Source: Herbiconiux flava (lineage in GTDB: Bacteria > Actinomycetota > Actinomycetes > Actinomycetales > Microbacteriaceae). Taken from it: 64,000 nt of DNA. Of this stretch, positions 37,007 through 43,695 are shown piece by piece; position 1 is the first letter of the stretch, and every line of letters begins with the position of its first letter. The translations under genes and the position numbers were made by a program. The notes under the pieces are model-generated. The model saw only the letters and a list, made by a program, of their open reading frames with translations. It did not search any database and had not been told where the DNA came from. The DNA is taken from the NCBI RefSeq assembly GCF_013409865.1, contig NZ_JACCBM010000001.1, positions 744,001 to 808,000 on the forward strand, read 5' to 3'.

Positions 37007-37258
37007 CTAGTGGCCGGCCGGGCCCTGCGGCTCGTCGCCGTCGATCTCGTGCTGCTCGCGGTCGTTCGGCTTGATCGAGAGCGACAGCATCGCCATCACG
37101 ACGAGCACGACGATGAAGGCGACCCCGAAGAAGATGCCCGCCAGCAGGAACTCCCGCGAGACCATCAGCACCACCAGCCCGACGAAGGCCGAGAGGATGG
37201 CGGACAGGACGATCAGCTCGGCCGGCTTCAGCCGGTCGCGCCTCGTTGGTTGGTTCAC
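37007..37258 (-). CDS. Small two-helix membrane protein
   Basis: An 83-residue protein with a basic N-terminus, two hydrophobic segments (about residues 14-34 and 38-60) and an acidic hydrophilic tail (DREQHEIDGDEPQGPAGH). No known domain is recognised. ATG 37258 overlaps the stop of the larger membrane protein upstream, suggesting joint synthesis. Confidence 0.72.
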   Translation of the reverse strand: MNQPTRRDRLKPAELIVLSAILSAFVGLVVLMVSREFLLAGIFFGVAFIVVLVVMAMLSLSIKPNDREQHEIDGDEPQGPAGH

Positions 37259-37845
37259 GATGCCCTTCTGGTGGGTTCAGGCCCGGTCGCGGCGACGGGT
37301 GCGGTGGTTCCCCAGCGCAGCGAGAGGCCGCCGATCACGAGGAACAGGCCGATGACGGCGGAGTAGGCCCCGAGCATCCCGACCGCGAAGACGGGGTCGG
37401 TGGGGAAGAAGATCAGCACCAGCGCGAAGACCACGGTGAGTGCGCCGACGACCGCCCAGTCGCGGCCGGCCGGGTTCTTGCCCGCCTTCAGGCCCGCGTA
37501 GAGCTCGAGGAAGCCGCCGATGGCCGAGTTCATGGTGGCGCAGAACAGCAGGAAGCCGAGGCCACCGGCGTTGAAGCCGAGGGCCAGGGCGCCGAAGAGC
37601 ACGCTCGCGACGCCCTGCACGAGGAAGACTACCCGGGTCGATCTGACCTCGATCGTGCGCCACGACAGTGCGGCGACGATCAGCCCCGAGACGACCGCCA
37701 GCACGCCGTAGGCGAGCAGGCCGACCTGCGCCGAGTGGTTCGGGCTGAAGGTGATGACGAGTGCGGTCACGATGAACGGGATCGCCCGGGCCACGGGCAC
37801 GCCCCAGTAGGGCGACCGCTCGGTGCTGCGGCGGGTCTCGGTCAC
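37255..37845 (-). CDS. Six-helix membrane protein (HdeD/DUF308-like)
   Basis: A 196-residue protein with about six evenly spaced helices in pairs, a layout like HdeD/DUF308 proteins. The GTG start at 37845 is chosen because translation further upstream is Arg-rich and overlaps nothing conserved. Coupled by ATGA to the small membrane protein downstream. Function unknown. Confidence 0.7.
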   Translation of the reverse strand: MTETRRSTERSPYWGVPVARAIPFIVTALVITFSPNHSAQVGLLAYGVLAVVSGLIVAALSWRTIEVRSTRVVFLVQGVASVLFGALALGFNAGGLGFLLFCATMNSAIGGFLELYAGLKAGKNPAGRDWAVVGALTVVFALVLIFFPTDPVFAVGMLGAYSAVIGLFLVIGGLSLRWGTTAPVAATGPEPTRRAS

Positions 37846-37883
37846 TCCGGATGCCTCGTTTCGACGGTAGGGATGCCCCCAGT

Positions 37884-40028
37884 CTATTTCGCCCCGGCTG
37901 AGTGCCGGTCGTGCCCGGCGTGCCGGGCGGGTGCGGGTCCGGCTGCGTGCGCGGCACCCGTTGCGGACGCGGCTCCGGCTGCGGGCTTCGACGGCCACCA
38001 GAACCGGTCGCCGGTCAGGAAGACGAGCGCCGGCACGAGCACCGTGCGCACCACGAGGGTGTCGAGCAGCACGCCGATGCAGACGATGACGCCGATCTGG
38101 GTCAGCGCGACCACGGGCAGCACGCCGAGCACCGCGAAGACGGCCGCCAGCAGGATGCCCGCACTGGTGATCACGCCACCGGTGCTGCTGAGCGCCCGCA
38201 CCATCCCCTCCCGGGTACCGTGCTGCCCGGCCTCCTCCCGGGCCCGCGTGGTGAGGAAGATGTTGTAGTCCACGCCGAGCGCCACCAGGAAGAGGAAGGC
38301 GAACAGCACCACGTTGGAATCGAACGCCGGGAACCCGAGCACGTTCTGGAACAGCACGTTAGAGGCGCCGAGGCTCGCGAAGAACGTGGCCAGCACGCTG
38401 GCGATCAGCAGCACGGGCGCCACCAGCGAGCGCAGCAGCAGGGCCAGGATGACGAAGACGATCGCCAGGATCAACGGGATGATCAGCGCCTGGTCGGCCT
38501 CGGAGGCCGTGTTCGTGTCGAGCGCGGTCGCGTCGTTGCCGCCCACCAGGGTGTCGGCTAGCTCGCCTCCGGCGTCGGCGTAGGCACTGCGGAGGGCGGT
38601 GACGGTCGCGAAGGCCTGGTCGCTCTCCGGCTCGGCGTCGAGGGTCACGTCGAGGCGGGTCACGCCGGCGGCGCTCTCGCCGGGACGCACGGACTCGACA
38701 CCGGCCACGCCCTCGGCGAGCGTGCTCGCGTCGGTGACCACCGCATCCGGGGTCAGCACGATCGTCTGACCGGTCAGGCCCGCGTTGAACGACTCGTCGA
38801 TCACGGCCTGGGCCTTCACCGAGTCGGGCTCCCCGATCAGCTGGTCGGTCTGGGAGAGCCCGACCTGCACGCCGATCAGGCCGAGGGAGAGCGCGCCGAT
38901 GCCGAGCACGGCGACGATCGCCACGACGGCGGGTCGCTTCGCCACGGCGCGGCCGAGGCGCATCCAGACGCCGGGCTTCCGCGGGTGGGCCGCCGCGTCG
39001 GCCTCGCTCTGCACGCGGGGGACGAACGGCCAGAACAGGCCGCGGCCGCAGACGACGAGGGCCGCCGGCAGCACGAGCAGGGCGAACAGGATCGCGATGG
39101 CCACGCCCAGGGCGCAGGCGATGCCGAGGGCGCGGTTGCCCGAGAGCTGGGCGAGCAGCAGGGTGAGCAGGCTGAGGGCCACGGTGCCGCCGCTCGCCGC
39201 GATGGCGGGGCCGGCGCTCCGCCAGGCGGTGAGCATGGCGGTGTGCCGGTTCTTGACTCGCGTGAGCTCCTCCCGGTAGCGGGCGACGAGCAGCAGGGCG
39301 TAGTTCGTGCCGGCGCCGAACACCAGCACCGAGAGGATGCCCCCGATCGACGCGTCGATGGTGATGCCGAGGGGCTCGGCCAGAGCGGTCACCACGACCC
39401 GGGCGAGCCCGTCGGCGAGGCCGACGACCGCGAGCGGCACGATCCAGAGCACCGGGCTGCGGTAGGTGACGATCAGCAGGAACGCGACCACCAGCACGGT
39501 CACGAGCAGCAGGCGGAAGTCCGCTCCCGCGAAGGCGTTGGAGATGTCGGCCTGGAAGCCGACGGGCCCGGTCAGCAGGGCGGTGAGGCCGTCGACGCCC
39601 GGATCGGCGTCGGCGCGGAGCTCGTCGGCGATCGCCCCGACGTCGGCGTCGGCATCCGCTTCGAGGGGGACGGCCACGAGTGCAGCGGCGCCGTCGTCGC
39701 TGAACTGCGGCACGACCGCCTGGGGAGCGAGGGAGCCCTCGGCGAGCCGGGCCGCCGCCTCGGTGATCGCGGTGCGGTCGGCCTCGGTCAGGGCGGCGCC
39801 ACCGCGTGAGTAGACGACGATGCCCGCCGTGGTGTCGGCGTCGGGGAACTGCTCGAGCAGCGCAGTGACCTGCGCGGCCTCGCTCGACTCGGGCAGCCCG
39901 GAGGGCGGGAAGGCGTCGCTCTCGCCCTGGGGGAGCAGGGCGATCAGCAGCGCCACGGCGACCGCGGTCAGGGCCAGCGTGACCCAGGCCGTGCCCCGGC
40001 CGCTGACGAATCGGGCGATGGCGCGCAT
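37884..40028 (-). CDS. MMPL/RND-family transporter
   Basis: A 714-residue exporter of the MmpL type with two helix-loop-bundle repeats. FGAGTNYALLLVARYREELT and ALGVDYNIFLTTRAREEAG are the conserved motifs of the two bundles. The two extracellular domains lie near residues 35-165 and 380-510. It is divergent from a marR gene, with an operator-like repeat between, so it is likely a MarR-controlled drug or lipid exporter. Confidence 0.9.
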   Translation of the reverse strand: MRAIARFVSGRGTAWVTLALTAVAVALLIALLPQGESDAFPPSGLPESSEAAQVTALLEQFPDADTTAGIVVYSRGGAALTEADRTAITEAAARLAEGSLAPQAVVPQFSDDGAAALVAVPLEADADADVGAIADELRADADPGVDGLTALLTGPVGFQADISNAFAGADFRLLLVTVLVVAFLLIVTYRSPVLWIVPLAVVGLADGLARVVVTALAEPLGITIDASIGGILSVLVFGAGTNYALLLVARYREELTRVKNRHTAMLTAWRSAGPAIAASGGTVALSLLTLLLAQLSGNRALGIACALGVAIAILFALLVLPAALVVCGRGLFWPFVPRVQSEADAAAHPRKPGVWMRLGRAVAKRPAVVAIVAVLGIGALSLGLIGVQVGLSQTDQLIGEPDSVKAQAVIDESFNAGLTGQTIVLTPDAVVTDASTLAEGVAGVESVRPGESAAGVTRLDVTLDAEPESDQAFATVTALRSAYADAGGELADTLVGGNDATALDTNTASEADQALIIPLILAIVFVILALLLRSLVAPVLLIASVLATFFASLGASNVLFQNVLGFPAFDSNVVLFAFLFLVALGVDYNIFLTTRAREEAGQHGTREGMVRALSSTGGVITSAGILLAAVFAVLGVLPVVALTQIGVIVCIGVLLDTLVVRTVLVPALVFLTGDRFWWPSKPAAGAASATGAAHAAGPAPARHAGHDRHSAGAK

Positions 40029-40060
40029 GGTTCTCTCTCCTTCGACCTACAAGATCCTTG

Positions 40061-40081
40061 GTTGCTAAGCAGCTTAACTAC
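40061..40081. promoter_or_regulatory. Probable MarR operator
   Basis: A 21-bp imperfect palindrome centred on the A at 40071 (TAAGC-A-GCTTA core, 8 of 10 pairs matching). It lies in the 66-base gap between divergent mmpL and marR, in an AT-rich stretch fitting overlapping promoters. It would let the MarR protein repress both genes. Confidence 0.5.
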
Positions 40082-40094
40082 ATATGGGTTTAGC

Positions 40095-40607
40095 ATGTCA
40101 GTCATGACTGATGCCCGCAACTCCTCGAGCACCACCCGGTGGTCGCGCGACGAGCTGCCCGACAGCGGTATGCCCGCCGTCTCCCCGATCTCGCAGCAGC
40201 TCCGCGACGTCGACGCCCTCTCGCGGGCCTTCGAGCGCCGCCTGGGCACCGTTCTGACCGTGAATCAGACCGACCTGACCGCGATGGAGCACCTCATCCA
40301 GGACGGGCCGCTCACACCGAGCGAGCTCGCGACGCGCCTCAAGGTCTCGACGGCGGCCTCAACCCTCGTGGTCGACCGGCTCGTCGCGCTCGGCCACGCG
40401 GAGCGTCACCCGCACGAGCGCGACCGTCGCAAGATCGTGGTGGTGCCGGCCCGCGCGTCGGTCGACCGCACGGTGCAGGAGCTCCTCCCCGTCATCCTCG
40501 GCATCGCCGCCATCGTCGACGAGATGCCCGAGGCCGACCGCGAGGTCGTCTCGACGTTCCTCGACCGCGTGGCCTCCGTCTATCGGGCGGCCGTCGCCGC
40601 TCCGTAG
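40095..40607 (+). CDS. MarR family transcriptional regulator
   Basis: A 170-residue winged-helix protein. The core helix-turn-helix is LTPSELATRLKVSTAASTLVVDRLVALGHAER, followed by the wing HPHERDRRKIVVVPA. A Ser/Arg-rich N-terminal extension of about 30 residues precedes the dimerisation helices. The start could be ATG 40095 or ATG 40104; neither has a clear ribosome site. Likely regulates the divergent mmpL. Confidence 0.85.
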   Translation: MSVMTDARNSSSTTRWSRDELPDSGMPAVSPISQQLRDVDALSRAFERRLGTVLTVNQTDLTAMEHLIQDGPLTPSELATRLKVSTAASTLVVDRLVALGHAERHPHERDRRKIVVVPARASVDRTVQELLPVILGIAAIVDEMPEADREVVSTFLDRVASVYRAAVAAP

Positions 40608-40632
40608 GCTCCGCGCGGAGGTCGCCTGGCCC

Positions 40633-40647
40633 GGGTGCGTTGCACCC
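40633..40647 (+). terminator. Hairpin after marR
   Basis: GGGTGC-GTT-GCACCC, a perfect 6-bp stem with a 3-base loop, 25 bases after the marR stop. No T-run follows, so the terminator role is tentative. Confidence 0.4.
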
Positions 40648-40669
40648 TCCGCGCTCTCCGCGCCCTCTT

Positions 40670-40683
40670 GCGGACATGTCCGC
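40670..40683. promoter_or_regulatory. 14-bp perfect palindrome upstream of secreted-protein gene
   Basis: GCGGACATGTCCGC is self-complementary over all 14 bases, 54 bases before the GTG of the Tat-exported protein. It looks like a dimeric repressor site. The cognate regulator is unknown; the neighbouring MarR protein is one candidate. Confidence 0.4.
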
Positions 40684-40737
40684 TTGCGGGCGTCGGAGAC
40701 GCCTCCTCGCCTCGGCGCGCCCGCCTAGCGTGATGAG

Positions 40738-41163
40738 GTGACCCGACACGAACCGAACCCGCCGAGCCCCTCCGGCCCCACCCGCCGCGCCGTGCTGCAC
40801 GGCGCCTGGGCCGCCCCCGTGGTGCTCGCCGCCGTCGCGGCCCCCGCGGCCGCCGCCTCCACGCCCGCCCCGAAGCCGGCCCTCTCGGTCTACTTCAGCG
40901 GCTCCGGCGACTCGGGCTTCATCTTCGTCGAGCTCCTGGGCGCCGACGGCAAGCCGCTCCAGCAGCAGTTCGACATCGAGGGAAAGCCCCGCGGAACCGA
41001 CTCCTGGGTCACGGTCTTCCGCCAATCGACTCGCGCCGACGGCACCTTCTCGTCGACGATCCCCTCGGGCATCACCCAGGACTACTCCGCCGTCCGCGTC
41101 TCGGCGACCGTGCCCGGCTACCCCACCCTCATCTCGCAGGAGCAGCAGCTCCCCTTCTCCTGA
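40738..41163 (+). CDS. Tat-exported protein of unknown function
   Basis: A 141-residue protein. The N-terminus has the twin-arginine pattern TRRAVLHGAWAAPVVLAAVAA, with probable cleavage after AAA near residue 39. The mature part of about 100 residues looks like a single beta-sandwich domain (LSVYFSGSGDSGFIFVEL, then VRVSATVPGYPTLIS). I know no family for it. The start is GTG 40738. It is the last host-like high-GC gene before the low-GC island. Confidence 0.7.
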   Translation: MTRHEPNPPSPSGPTRRAVLHGAWAAPVVLAAVAAPAAAASTPAPKPALSVYFSGSGDSGFIFVELLGADGKPLQQQFDIEGKPRGTDSWVTVFRQSTRADGTFSSTIPSGITQDYSAVRVSATVPGYPTLISQEQQLPFS

Positions 41164-41288
41164 GCCCTTCTCGCGGCGCTTGGGCGGACCCACGGAACGG
41201 GAGATGTGTCCGGGGCAGCGACGGCAATATTCGCGAAGGTCGGAGATGACCGACTTCCTGTAAGCACGCTGTTAGGGAGTGACAGTTC

Positions 41289-41512
41289 ATGGGAAAGCGC
41301 GATAACAGGCGCCCGCAGTTCCTTCGTCATGAGCTTGAACGCTCGGGAGAACTTTGAGCCTCCTGCCTGCGGGTCTCGACCTTCTTGCCGCTCGTCATGA
41401 ACTGAAGGTTAACGATGACGACGAGCGTCAGGCTGACTCTCCGCTTCAGCTGACGGCAATTCGATCGAATTTTTACGAGCGTCCTGTTGGTCGCGTCGTC
41501 GCGGTAGAAGGG
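41289..41512 (-). pseudogene. Decayed internal fragment of dnaB
   Basis: Minus-strand translation gives PPFYRDDATNRTLVKIRSNC, then VSLTLVVIVNLQFMTSGKKV, and after a one-base deletion near 41338 SRAFKLMTKELRAPVIALSH. This lines up with the intact DnaB segment APFYIDD...SRALKLMAKELQVPVIALSQ encoded at about 43944-44169. The fragment is about 75 codons from the RecA-like domain, with neither gene end present. The surrounding 41164-41654 holds no other coding sequence that I can support. Confidence 0.88.
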
Positions 41513-41654
41513 CGGCTTGTGGGGTCGGTTAGACCGCCGGTACACGTTGGCCTCTTGCTCGCACGAGGAACATAACGTCATGATGAGCGAACCCTCCTAA
41601 GGAGAGAAGTCAGTTTAGACGCGGACCTTCGTCGGGGATGAACGGGGACTAATC

Positions 41655-42473
41655 ATGCATGTCGTCTATCTGAAACTCGACGAGTCTGTCGTGAATGTCT
41701 GCAAGACCCATCAGCGGTGCTCGCGTCTTGGCGGATCTCCTTCAGCAGAGTGTGACTGGCGGTGGATTATCGGGGTCGGCGTCGCTGTTTACGAATCATT
41801 CCAAGACCTGGATGACCTACGGCAGCGCCTAGATGTTGTGCGAGCAGAAATTCTGTCGCGAACCGGTATCGAAGACGCGCCTCGTATGGCTGGCTTCAGA
41901 TCCCATGGGTGGCACGCAACAAAGGACGGAGCGGAATTCGCGGAGCCCCTCCTCGCCGAGCTCGATCGCGGTGCCACTTTTAAGGGCCACGTCCGCTACT
42001 TAGTTTCATCGGTCGCCTTAGATGCTACAAAAAAGAACCAGGCTTTCGACGCGCTGTTTGTCTCGTTGCTTCGAGTACTGATGCAGCGGTACAGAACCTG
42101 GGAACAGATCGACGTCGTATTTGAGGCAGACCAAAGCCCACCTTCCCGTTACGAATCGATCATTGCCAAGGCTCGACCCGGCGCAAACGTAACCGTGAGT
42201 GCTGCGCCGAAGGGTGATGCAGGCCTGGCGATGGCCGATTACCTTCTTTACGCAACGCTGAAATACGTGGCGCGTGTAGTGGAATGCTGCCAGGTTCAGG
42301 GTTGCCCAGTGTCACACCTTCCACCGAATGCGAATTCGCTCACGTACAGCGATGAAGGTGGCGTGCAGATCGAAGGTCATCTCACCGGGGGTGACTATGC
42401 ACTTCGCATGTACAAAACCTTCGTTCGCAACATGTCCTCGGTAGTCGAACAAGGGGAACTTCTTGGCCAATGA
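41655..42473 (+). CDS. DUF3800 protein, RNase H-fold, probable retron effector
   Basis: A 272-residue protein. The DUF3800 pattern is visible: LDES at residues 8-11, WRWIIGVGV, the DLDDLRQRLDVV helix, VVFEADQ (Glu157, Asp159) and GDAGLAMADYL (Asp188, Asp195). These acidic residues fit an RNase H-like active site. GC content is visibly below the neighbours, and rare codons such as TTA occur (for example near 42001 and 42017), which points to transfer. A structured noncoding stretch and an RT gene follow on the same strand. Start ATG 41655, with GGGGA about eight bases upstream. Nuclease activity is inferred from the fold only. Confidence 0.8.
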   Translation: MHVVYLKLDESVVNVCKTHQRCSRLGGSPSAECDWRWIIGVGVAVYESFQDLDDLRQRLDVVRAEILSRTGIEDAPRMAGFRSHGWHATKDGAEFAEPLLAELDRGATFKGHVRYLVSSVALDATKKNQAFDALFVSLLRVLMQRYRTWEQIDVVFEADQSPPSRYESIIAKARPGANVTVSAAPKGDAGLAMADYLLYATLKYVARVVECCQVQGCPVSHLPPNANSLTYSDEGGVQIEGHLTGGDYALRMYKTFVRNMSSVVEQGELLGQ

Positions 42474-42479
42474 TCGATC

Positions 42480-42600
42480 TGACGGTAGCCTTACCACGCC
42501 GTCCGGGGAAGACGTTTCGGTTGAATTCAACCGTCGAAGCGCATGCCTTCGGGTGAGCGTTGGGCTACCGTCAAGGTGCGATGCCTCGAAAGAGGTATCT
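42480..42600 (+). ncRNA. Candidate retron msr-msd-like structured RNA
   Basis: The DUF3800 stop and the proposed RT start are 159 bases apart, and this gap is full of paired elements. TGACGGTAGCC (42480-42490) is perfectly complementary to GGCTACCGTCA (42563-42573), like retron a1/a2 ends. Between them are CGTC/GACG (42500-42514), the 16-bp palindrome CGGTTGAATTCAACCG (42518-42533) and CGAAG/CTTCG (42535-42551). Just after comes an 8-bp stem with one G-U pair and a GAAA loop (42580-42599). Retron RNAs usually sit just upstream of the RT or effector. The span is shorter than typical msr-msd units, so the exact ends are uncertain. Confidence 0.55.
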
Positions 42601-42632
42601 GCCATGGTATATATGCTTCCCCGGAGGGCACC

Positions 42633-43541
42633 TTGATTTCATGGGAGCAATTCTCGGTTCGAATCCAGGTGTGGGACCTGGGTCCGCGGACCGTTGCCGA
42701 ATGGCGGAATTGGGCACGCGCCAACGAGCGCACTCTATCGTTCCGGACGAAGGGCCGCTGGCGGCAAGCACATCGCGCTTTGGGTCGTTTAGATACGGCA
42801 CACCGTCAGGCGCGGGGGATGCTTGCAGTTGGATGGACACCGTCGGACGCCGTATATGGATTCATTCGCGGTAGAAACACGAAGTCCGCGGCGACGATAC
42901 ATGCTGGTTCGCGTGCGGCTTTGGCTCTCGACCTTGCGGATTTCTTCGGCCAGATATCCTTCGACCGCGTTGAGGACGTTCTGCGTCTCAATTTCGACTC
43001 CCGAGTTTGCGACTGGATTGAAGGCGCATGTTTTCGAGATGGTGCCCTCCCGCTGGGCTACCGCACAAGCCCCGTATTGTCGAACCTCGCCTTTCTAAAT
43101 ATGGACGACATCATCCAGACGATCGCGAACGGGCACGGTGTCCAATACACCCGCTGGGTGGACGATCTGACGTTCTCGGGAGCAGGTGTATCCGATCAAT
43201 TGCTTTCTGACGTCGGATTTGCGCTCGCCTCCGACGGATGGTCGATCAACGACCACAAGACCAGGTTCATGCGGAGGTCACCGTATGTCCTCGGCCTGTA
43301 TGTGGGACACGACGTTGACAGGCCCCGGCTGCCACGCCGCCTCAAACAGCGTTTGCTGATCGAGACTTTTCATTTCTCTCGACGCGGTTTTGAGCACTTT
43401 TCACACGAAGGCGTGATGTCACCCAGCAGACTATTCGGTCGCGTCGCCTACGCAACCGTCATTGAACCAAAACTTGCCGGGCTTTTGAACGAGCGAATTA
43501 GCGCCGGGCACAAGGTTCGCCCGCCATCGGAGAGTCCCTAA
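42633..43541 (+). CDS. Retron-like reverse transcriptase
   Basis: A 302-residue RT when read from TTG 42633. RT blocks in order: TKGRWRQAHRALGRLDTAHR, AVYGFIRGRN, DLADFF (about 100-105, catalytic Asp100), LPLGYRTSPVLSNL (139-152), and RWVDDLTFSG with Asp177/Asp178. The retron marks NAxxH and VTG appear as SAATIH (85-90) and VLG (219-221). The catalytic box is WVDD rather than YADD. TTG is preferred because GGAGG lies 5 bases before it, whereas the in-frame ATG at 42543 has no ribosome site and falls inside the RNA structure. There is no maturase or endonuclease domain, which argues against a group II intron. Confidence 0.85.
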   Translation: MISWEQFSVRIQVWDLGPRTVAEWRNWARANERTLSFRTKGRWRQAHRALGRLDTAHRQARGMLAVGWTPSDAVYGFIRGRNTKSAATIHAGSRAALALDLADFFGQISFDRVEDVLRLNFDSRVCDWIEGACFRDGALPLGYRTSPVLSNLAFLNMDDIIQTIANGHGVQYTRWVDDLTFSGAGVSDQLLSDVGFALASDGWSINDHKTRFMRRSPYVLGLYVGHDVDRPRLPRRLKQRLLIETFHFSRRGFEHFSHEGVMSPSRLFGRVAYATVIEPKLAGLLNERISAGHKVRPPSESP

Positions 43542-43695
43542 GGCACGCTCAGTATGCGGCTGATCGGGAAACGAACAGCAGCAATTCGGCGGTACGAGTT
43601 GCTGGCGCGGATCCTCGCTAGTCCGATGACAGCCTTCACCTTGAGCCCGTGATGCGAAGGTTCAAACCCGATGCACAATTCTTGCTCCGGCACAC
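43542..43695. other. Spacer between RT and dnaB ends, with short direct repeat
   Basis: This 154-base low-GC stretch has no supportable gene. GGCACGCTCAG at 43542-43552 recurs as GGCACACTCAG at 43689-43699 over the dnaB stop (10 of 11 bases). A 6-bp stem CAGCAA/TTGCTG lies at about 43577-43602. The spacer probably marks the right edge of the island. Confidence 0.45.

Noticed and set aside
41233..41645. CGAAGGTC and GACCTTCG as possible retron a1/a2 ends around the dnaB fragment
   Set aside because: Only 8 bases, about 400 bases apart and enclosing decayed dnaB; the 11-bp repeat at 42480/42563 is much stronger.
42470..42556. 28-codon frame starting ATGA over the DUF3800 stop
   Set aside because: It lies within the structured spacer, has no recognisable protein features and ends before the RT; the pairing pattern explains the bases better.
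42633..43541. RT as part of a group II intron
   Set aside because: No maturase X or HNH region, no domain V/VI-like ending, and the neighbour is DUF3800.
43650..43675. GGTTCAAAC resembling a tRNA T-arm, as an integration target
   Set aside because: The flanking bases do not form a 5-bp stem and no acceptor or anticodon arm is present.
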